From assembly GCF_040436365.1 (NCBI RefSeq), contig NZ_AP026369.1, positions 2,032,501 to 2,096,500 of the forward strand: a stretch of 64,000 nucleotides of DNA. Direction: 5' to 3'. The stretch is from Hydrogenimonas sp. SS33 (GTDB lineage Bacteria; Campylobacterota; Campylobacteria; Campylobacterales; Hydrogenimonadaceae). Shown piece after piece: positions 59,090 through 64,000 of this stretch. Each line of letters begins with the position of its first letter. Position 1 is the stretch's first letter. The notes below the pieces were generated by a model. The model worked only from the letters and a program-made list of their open reading frames with translations. It was not told the DNA's origin and made no database searches. The position numbers and the translations under genes were made by a program.

Positions 59090-61000
59090 ATGAAGCATGC
59101 CGGGACCTTCCTGCGGAGACGAATCGCGGTTTCTGCGGTACTTTTTCTCTATATTGCGGTGGCGGCGGCTGCCGGGTCACTCGATACACTGCTGGAAGAG
59201 TACCGCAGCGAATCGGAACTTTCGAAAATAACGAAACGGGAAAGTGCGGGGATATACGACATCTTTACCCGTGAAGATCTGGAGCAGATGCAGGCGAAGA
59301 GTCTGCAGGATGTACTCAAAACCCTGACCCTTTTTACCTACTCCCGGACTCCGAACGCATCCCACCTTCTTCAAAAGGCGAGTGTGGGATACATACCAAC
59401 CGAGATTGTGCGGCTCTATATCAACGACCATGAACTCTCCTCCGCCTCTTTCGGAAGCGCCATGTTCATATGGGGCGAAATGCCTATTGAATTCATCGAC
59501 CACATCGAAATCTACCGGGCGACCTCTTCCATCGAATTCGGAAACGAGCCCGGGATGCTCGTCATCAAACTCTATACCAAACGTCCGGAACGGGAAGAGG
59601 GGGGCAAAATGCGCCTTCTTGCCGATGAGCGGGGCAGCCTGCAGGGCAATCTTTATTATGCCCATACAAACGAAAAAGGCTTTTCGATGTTCTTTTTCGG
59701 TGAAGGGGAACGGCTGAGAAACAAAACCTATGAAAACAGGGGACGCCGACTCTCCAGTGACCTGGACAACCATCTGTTCTATGCCAACCTCTTCTATGAC
59801 GGCCTGCGGATAGAAGCGGGAGACTATGGAAAGAGCAGTGACCCTTTTCTCGGGAGAAATACGGGATACTATGCTCCTCGGGGAGGAGGTTTGGAGACGG
59901 AGCACCGATACCTGCATATTACAAAAAAGTGGAACGGCTGGAAACTGCAGGCGAGTTACGACAACCTGGATTACGAACGGAGCTACAAAGAGGAGAAGAT
60001 TTACGCCGGTGCCGCAGGATACGTGAACGACTATTTCAACCGATTCAGAGACCAGCTTTACAGTATCGTAGTCGAAAAACGGTGGAAATGGAGAGACCAC
60101 GCTCTTATGGGCGGTGTTTTCTACAAACGGAAAAACTATGACAATGACGGAGATTTCGTCAGGGACGACGGACGGAGGAGAGAAAGCAGTGCCTCGATAG
60201 GACTGAATCTCTATTCCGTCTACCTGGAAGACCGCTGGCGCATTTTCCAGGGGGGCGAACTCCTCTTCTCTCTCAAGTCCGATCATTACGATTACAACCG
60301 GGCGGATATCGACGATTCGACCGAATGGATCGCCCGTGCCGGGTTTTTGTGGTACGGTCCGCAATGGTACTTCAAAGCGTTCGCCGTGCACAATTACGTT
60401 CCCATCGCCTTCTACAGGCTCTACGACCCGGACAACATTCCTGTCCTGGGAGCAAACGGATCACTGAAAATGCCGGAGATGAGAGCTTTTACCAGTGAAA
60501 TCGGTTTCAAAGAGGGGGCGCATCATCTCTATATGCGGTTCGGATATGCCGCTTCGAAAGATGCGGTGAAATACCATGTGGCGGAACACCGCTTTTTCAA
60601 TGCCGGGGAGAATGATTTCAGGCGCATCGGTCTGAACTATGCCTATCAGAAAAACCATGCCCACCGTTACCGGATAGGCTGGTACGTGGCGGAAAACAGC
60701 AAAGATGTGGAACTCTCCCCCCGGGCCGGTGTCGTTGCCCATGCCTTCGACCGTTTCGGGGACTGGGAGGTTTACAATGAATGGAATTGGCGGTCCGGTT
60801 ATACCTATTACGGAAAAAAAGTCGACGATTCGCTTGAATATACGGCGGCGGTGAAGTATAAGATCAATGACGATCTCCATATCGGTCTGCGTGCGGAAGA
60901 CATTTTCAATGACGGCTACAGACAGGCATACCGCGGATTTCCCTATGCGGTTCCGGTGATCGACCGCAAAATCTGGCTCAATCTGGAGTACACGTTTTGA
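59090..61000 (+). CDS. TonB-dependent receptor-like outer membrane protein
   Basis: 636 residues, ATG 59090 with GGAGAG upstream. Signal peptide to about residue 33 (AVLFLYIAVAAAAG), then a plug domain (about 60-165: IFTREDLEQMQAKSLQDVLKTL; IDHIEIYRATSSIEFGNEPGMLVIKLYT) and a barrel ending in Phe (NLEYTF). No clear TonB box is seen. The barrel is short for a siderophore receptor, with modest loops. Ligand unknown. Its stop overlaps the next start; with the two genes after it, it makes a probable signalling operon. Base use looks slightly less GC-rich than the neighbours. Confidence 0.85.
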   Translation: MKHAGTFLRRRIAVSAVLFLYIAVAAAAGSLDTLLEEYRSESELSKITKRESAGIYDIFTREDLEQMQAKSLQDVLKTLTLFTYSRTPNASHLLQKASVGYIPTEIVRLYINDHELSSASFGSAMFIWGEMPIEFIDHIEIYRATSSIEFGNEPGMLVIKLYTKRPEREEGGKMRLLADERGSLQGNLYYAHTNEKGFSMFFFGEGERLRNKTYENRGRRLSSDLDNHLFYANLFYDGLRIEAGDYGKSSDPFLGRNTGYYAPRGGGLETEHRYLHITKKWNGWKLQASYDNLDYERSYKEEKIYAGAAGYVNDYFNRFRDQLYSIVVEKRWKWRDHALMGGVFYKRKNYDNDGDFVRDDGRRRESSASIGLNLYSVYLEDRWRIFQGGELLFSLKSDHYDYNRADIDDSTEWIARAGFLWYGPQWYFKAFAVHNYVPIAFYRLYDPDNIPVLGANGSLKMPEMRAFTSEIGFKEGAHHLYMRFGYAASKDAVKYHVAEHRFFNAGENDFRRIGLNYAYQKNHAHRYRIGWYVAENSKDVELSPRAGVVAHAFDRFGDWEVYNEWNWRSGYTYYGKKVDDSLEYTAAVKYKINDDLHIGLRAEDIFNDGYRQAYRGFPYAVPVIDRKIWLNLEYTF

Positions 61001-61431
61001 GACGGCGGTTCATTCTGATTCTTCTGCTCCTTTTCCCTCTGGTGACGGGCTGGGGAGCCTCCATACACGAGATAGAAAAAGGAATCTACCGCAGTATTAT
61101 CCATTCTCTGTTCCTGCATCGCAACGTGGTAAAAATCTGGAGTGACGACAGGCAGAAGGAGTATCTGCTCACGCATATCGGGGGAGTGGTCCGGACATCG
61201 GACCCCGCAGATGCCGATATTCTTTTTATTTTCCATCGTATCGATGTCAAGGCCGGGAAACCGGTCTTTGTGGGGCGTTACTCCCTGTTCTCCGTTTACG
61301 GAAACCGCGTTATAGGGGGGTTTTACTGGCAGAAAGGGCGCCCGAATCTCATCTTTTTGCGTCCGGGTCTGGAACGATGGGGGATGAAGATTACGGATGA
61401 TCTGGCTCCCTATGTAAGGCAGAGGCCGTGA
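60997..61431 (+). CDS. Periplasmic protein resembling YfiR (DUF4154)
   Basis: 144 residues, TTG start overlapping the receptor stop. Signal peptide to about residue 20. By eye the pattern fits YfiR-like proteins: an early amphipathic segment (IHEIEKGIYRSIIHSLF), an ADILFIFH strand where YfiR has CDVLFI, and an end of the form GGFYWQKGRPNLIFLRPGLERWGMKITDDL, matching the INL..a..gl.isskLL close of DUF4154. YfiR restrains the diguanylate cyclase YfiN from the periplasm. The assignment is a pattern-based inference. GTGA overlap with the GGDEF-EAL gene. Confidence 0.6.
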   Translation: MRRRFILILLLLFPLVTGWGASIHEIEKGIYRSIIHSLFLHRNVVKIWSDDRQKEYLLTHIGGVVRTSDPADADILFIFHRIDVKAGKPVFVGRYSLFSVYGNRVIGGFYWQKGRPNLIFLRPGLERWGMKITDDLAPYVRQRP

Positions 61432-63305
61432 AGCATCGGTACCTCTATATTCTGATATCGGTTTCGATTGTATTGGCGATCGGCTATCTCTATCACTCTG
61501 TTGTGGAGGTCAAAAACGAGATAACGGACAAAATCGGGAAAGTCTATTCGGAAAATGCCGGGGAATTCGCCGCCAATGCGGCACGAATGATCGAAGAGGA
61601 GGTTCCCGGACCGCTCTATGCGACACTGCGTGCGGATCCCGTGCTTCGGAACAGGCTTGAACGGGCGCTCTCTTTGCTGGCGAATCCGACCTACCGTTAC
61701 ATCTATCTTTTGCGAAGGGACCGGTATGGCGACTTCCGCTATCTTCTGGACGGCAGCATGGAGGACCGGGGTGATTTCGATGCCCGGCTGAATGTGGACA
61801 AAAAGAGATGGGAAAGGGCTTTCAACGAGTGCCGGACAACTCTCTTTACCCAGCGGAAACTCGAAACCCTTTTCGCGACGCTTCTTCGTCCTGTAAAGTG
61901 CGGGCCTGACGGAGCGGAAGGGGTGCTCGCTATCGATTTTTCCACCCGGGTTCCTTCTACCATCCAGGATGTGATCGGTCCTGTGGAACGTACCTTCCTC
62001 TATGTTTTCATCGCGATCGCCCTGTTGCTTCTGGCTGTGCTGTGGCAGAGTTATCTGAACTACAAAGTGGAGCGCGAGAAGGAGACCGATCCGCTGACGG
62101 GACTTTACAATCGGGCCTATCTGCGCAAATTTCTCAAAAAGTTCGATCCGCACAGTTACCAGGTCGTTATGATGGATATTGACCATTTCAAAATGATCAA
62201 TGACAATTACGGCCATAAAACAGGTGATGCGGTGCTGGCGGAAACAGCACGGATCATCCGTCGTTCCATCCGGGAGAACGATATCGCCATCCGTTACGGC
62301 GGGGAAGAGTTTCTGCTCTTCATAGAGCGGGAAAAAGAGAATGACGATTTCGCAACGGAAGTCGCTGAGCGGATTCGGCACAATATCGCCGAACACCGGT
62401 TCATCGTCGAGGAGAGCGGTGTGATCGATGTCTCCATTTCCGGCGGAGTGACGCTCGATACGACCCATTTCAAAACGCCGGTCGATGCGATCCGCCATGC
62501 GGACGAGCTTCTTTACCGGGCGAAACATGAGGGCCGAAACCGGATTGTCTCGAGTTCCGACCATCTGCCGGTGCATCAGGATGTCACGATCAACGATGTC
62601 AAACAGGCGCTGATGGAGGGGCGAATCGTCTGTCACTATCAGCCCGTTGTCGATCTCCGTACGAACGAACCGGTAAAGTATGAAGCATTGGTCCGTCTCG
62701 AGAAGGATGACGGCGAAGTTCTGGCCCCCAACGCCTTCCTCGAAATGATTATGTACACGAGTGTATACAACGAATTGACACGTCATGTCATTATGACGGT
62801 ATTCGAAGCGATCGAGCGGCACAGCTGCCCCATCAGTTTCAATCTCAACTTTTCCGATCTGCTCGATAATGTGACATTTGAAATGATCGTCAGGGCGATA
62901 GAGAGCAGAAAAGAGTTGACCCGGTGGTTGACGGTGGAGCTGCTCGAAAACGAGAAAGGGAACGAAACGGTAATGAAAGAACGGGTCGAGAGACTCAAAT
63001 CGCTGGGAGTGACGATCGCCCTGGATGATTTCGGCAGCGGTTATGCCAACTTCGATATCCTCCAGTTCATGCCCATCGACATATTGAAAATCGACGGTTC
63101 TCTCATCAAAAACCTGGCCGGATCGCAAAAACTCCATGCCGTCGTCAAAACCGTCAAGATACTGGGTGACGGGCTGGGGATGGAGTGCATCGCGGAATTC
63201 GTGCATGACGAGGCGACGTACAATGCCGTCAGGGAGCTCGGGATCACCTACGGCCAGGGATACTTCCTGGGAAAACCCGCACCGGAGATCGAAAGCTGCC
63301 GGTAA
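61428..63305 (+). CDS. Membrane GGDEF-EAL protein with periplasmic sensor
   Basis: 625 residues, GTG start overlapping the previous stop. Two membrane segments (about 5-22 and 190-210) enclose a periplasmic domain of about 165 residues. GGDEF domain with R289-Y-G-G-E-E-F295 and an inhibitory RxxD exactly five residues before it; EAL domain with E419-A-L421, D533-D-F-G-S-G and QGYFLGKP. Both c-di-GMP synthesis and breakdown are possible; the EAL loop-6 end reads AEFVHDE rather than AEGVE. Likely controlled through the receptor and the YfiR-like protein. Confidence 0.93.
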   Translation: MKHRYLYILISVSIVLAIGYLYHSVVEVKNEITDKIGKVYSENAGEFAANAARMIEEEVPGPLYATLRADPVLRNRLERALSLLANPTYRYIYLLRRDRYGDFRYLLDGSMEDRGDFDARLNVDKKRWERAFNECRTTLFTQRKLETLFATLLRPVKCGPDGAEGVLAIDFSTRVPSTIQDVIGPVERTFLYVFIAIALLLLAVLWQSYLNYKVEREKETDPLTGLYNRAYLRKFLKKFDPHSYQVVMMDIDHFKMINDNYGHKTGDAVLAETARIIRRSIRENDIAIRYGGEEFLLFIEREKENDDFATEVAERIRHNIAEHRFIVEESGVIDVSISGGVTLDTTHFKTPVDAIRHADELLYRAKHEGRNRIVSSSDHLPVHQDVTINDVKQALMEGRIVCHYQPVVDLRTNEPVKYEALVRLEKDDGEVLAPNAFLEMIMYTSVYNELTRHVIMTVFEAIERHSCPISFNLNFSDLLDNVTFEMIVRAIESRKELTRWLTVELLENEKGNETVMKERVERLKSLGVTIALDDFGSGYANFDILQFMPIDILKIDGSLIKNLAGSQKLHAVVKTVKILGDGLGMECIAEFVHDEATYNAVRELGITYGQGYFLGKPAPEIESCR

Positions 63306-63413
63306 GGTCTCTGCCGGGTCTCTCTTCCCCGGGAGCCTTATGCGGTTGCGTTTTCGTTGTTCCCGACATCCTGCGCTTCTCTTCATGATCTTTGGTTCCG
63401 CTCCGATTCCTAT

Positions 63414-63523
63414 TGCTGCGTAATGTCATCTCGAAATCTACGGTTTCGAAGCTTTAGGGGGGTGCAGGGAACGGTCAATTCCCGCCAATACATGGGCAAA
63501 GTCCGCGTTTTGCGTAACATAAG
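63414..63523. mobile_element. Degenerate family B element, left end missing
   Basis: TGCGTAATGTCATCTCGAAAT through GGGGGGTGCAGGGAACGG to GCGTAACATAAG aligns with 55950-56072 but lacks the outer left terminus. Part of a 409-bp stretch without a gene (63306-63714). Confidence 0.75.
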
Positions 63524-63542
63524 TGCTTAAGTGTGACAGTAG

Positions 63543-63548
63543 TATAAT
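63543..63548 (+). promoter_or_regulatory. -10-like element between two degenerate elements
   Basis: TATAAT in AGTATAATGATT, followed by AATGATT-AAAG-AATCATT, a 7-bp hairpin. The only promoter-like site seen before the antiporter gene, about 165 nt from its ATG. Confidence 0.4.
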
Positions 63549-63572
63549 GATTAAAGAATCATTTTAGAACCG

Positions 63573-63692
63573 GACTTTACGCTAAGGGTATGCTCTTCTC
63601 GAAATCTATGATTTCGAAATTTTGGAGGCAGGGGATACCGGCCTCCGCCAATGCATGAACACTTTTCGCTCATGCGCTTTGCGTAATCTCGG
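63573..63692. mobile_element. More diverged family B element
   Basis: GACTTTACGCTAAGGG..CTTCTCGAAATCTATGATTTCG..TTTTGGAGG..GCTTTGCGTAATCTCGG keeps the layout of the family but with many substitutions. Ends 22 bp before the antiporter start. Confidence 0.65.
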
Positions 63693-63714
63693 TTTGAACT
63701 TTTCCGGATGTGCC

Positions 63715-64000
63715 ATGAATGAACAACTGCTCGGTGAATTTCTGCTTCTGCTCTCCCTTCTGTTCGGACTGACCTATCTCTTCGCCGGTTTTCTGGAGCG
63801 GCTCAAGATCCCGGGAATCCTCGCGGCTCTCTTTGTCGCGATGGGCATCCACTACACCCCGCTGGGTACCATTCTGACCAAAGGGCTCAACGGAGAGATA
63901 TTCACGGTCCTGGCGGACCTGGGGGTACTCTTCCTCCTCTTCTTCATCGGCCTGCAGATCGACATGAAGGAGATGCGCCGCCAAAGCGGCGAGATCGTCA
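63715..64000 (+). CDS. CPA2 family cation:proton antiporter / Kef-type, N-terminal part
   Basis: Runs off the right edge; 95 residues visible from ATG 63715. Hydrophobic helices at about 7-25 and 32-50, then LADLGVLFLLFFIGLQIDMKEMRRQ, the family hallmark (GV.flLF.iGLE/Q.d...). Inner-membrane exchange of Na+ or K+ for H+. No Shine-Dalgarno is obvious (TTCCGGATGTGCC precedes). Confidence 0.85.
   Translation, partial: MNEQLLGEFLLLLSLLFGLTYLFAGFLERLKIPGILAALFVAMGIHYTPLGTILTKGLNGEIFTVLADLGVLFLLFFIGLQIDMKEMRRQSGEIV

Noticed and set aside
61410-63386. 658-residue minus-strand frame opposite the GGDEF-EAL gene
   Set aside because: Antisense shadow with His/Arg/Phe-rich low-information sequence; the plus-strand gene has complete GGDEF and EAL motifs.

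Overview
The window is a GC-rich chromosomal segment of a member of the Campylobacterota (Epsilonproteobacteria). The evidence is gene content and order. It carries folK-flhF-flhG-(small membrane protein)-fliA-fliM-fliY, M23 peptidase-lpxC-tsaB-thrB-ylxR-infB-rbfA-rimP, ubiE-xseA, a CosR-type regulator beside a 2[4Fe-4S] ferredoxin, and an aminofutalosine deaminase of the futalosine menaquinone route. These blocks match, from memory, the gene order of Campylobacter jejuni, but third codon positions here are mostly G or C, unlike Campylobacter or Helicobacter. A vent- or sediment-type free-living relative is likely; I cannot name the genus.

Layout. 1-5065: Bat (aerotolerance-type) operon, open at the left edge. 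5066-8607: tyrA and bamA, divergent. 8812-13847 (minus): plsY-folB, then a CosR-like response regulator with a neighbouring histidine kinase, ferredoxin and Ppx/GppA. 13895-17869: nadA-nadC, flhB, a DHH phosphoesterase. 17866-20770: M23 peptidase, lpxC, tsaB-like. 21351-29254: thrB, ylxR-infB-rbfA-rimP, ribD, ubiE, xseA. 29514-32704: RNA-binding protein, a periplasmic protein of unknown function, sppA and mqnF. 32962-40323: aroQ, a Xaa-Pro peptidase, folK and the flagellar regulatory/switch operon. 40605-46576: mnmA, tRNA-Pro, a DUF2853 protein, prs, lepA, comF, an exonuclease. 46602-54211: outer-membrane phospholipase A, an AI-2E-type permease, a K+-channel-like protein, and a four-gene FUSC/OMF/DUF1656/HlyD efflux operon. 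54484-58971: DEAD-box helicase, then a coupled flavoprotein-amidoligase-glutamine-amidotransferase-like trio. 59090-63305: TonB-dependent receptor, YfiR-like periplasmic protein and GGDEF-EAL protein. The window ends inside a CPA2-type antiporter.

Most genes are housekeeping genes in tightly overlapping (ATGA/GTGA) operons. The unusual content is in the spacers. There are (i) short tandem heptamer/octamer arrays (AGTGAAC, CCAATGA, GAAGGTGG types) that repeatedly abut or supply stop codons; (ii) a non-autonomous element with CTGATGTTACGC ends and 7-bp target duplications, five to six copies, one of them inserted into (iii) a second element with ATACCAATCC ends; (iv) a third ~155-bp palindromic element in three copies; and (v) structured leaders before lpxC, the DEAD-box gene and the RRM gene. 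Several genes have a -10 hexamer exactly 6 nt before the start codon and no Shine-Dalgarno, suggesting leaderless mRNAs. Best candidates for new biology are the receptor/YfiR-like/GGDEF-EAL operon, the CosR regulator that keeps its phospho-acceptor Asp and a partner kinase, and the stop-codon-rich heptamer arrays.
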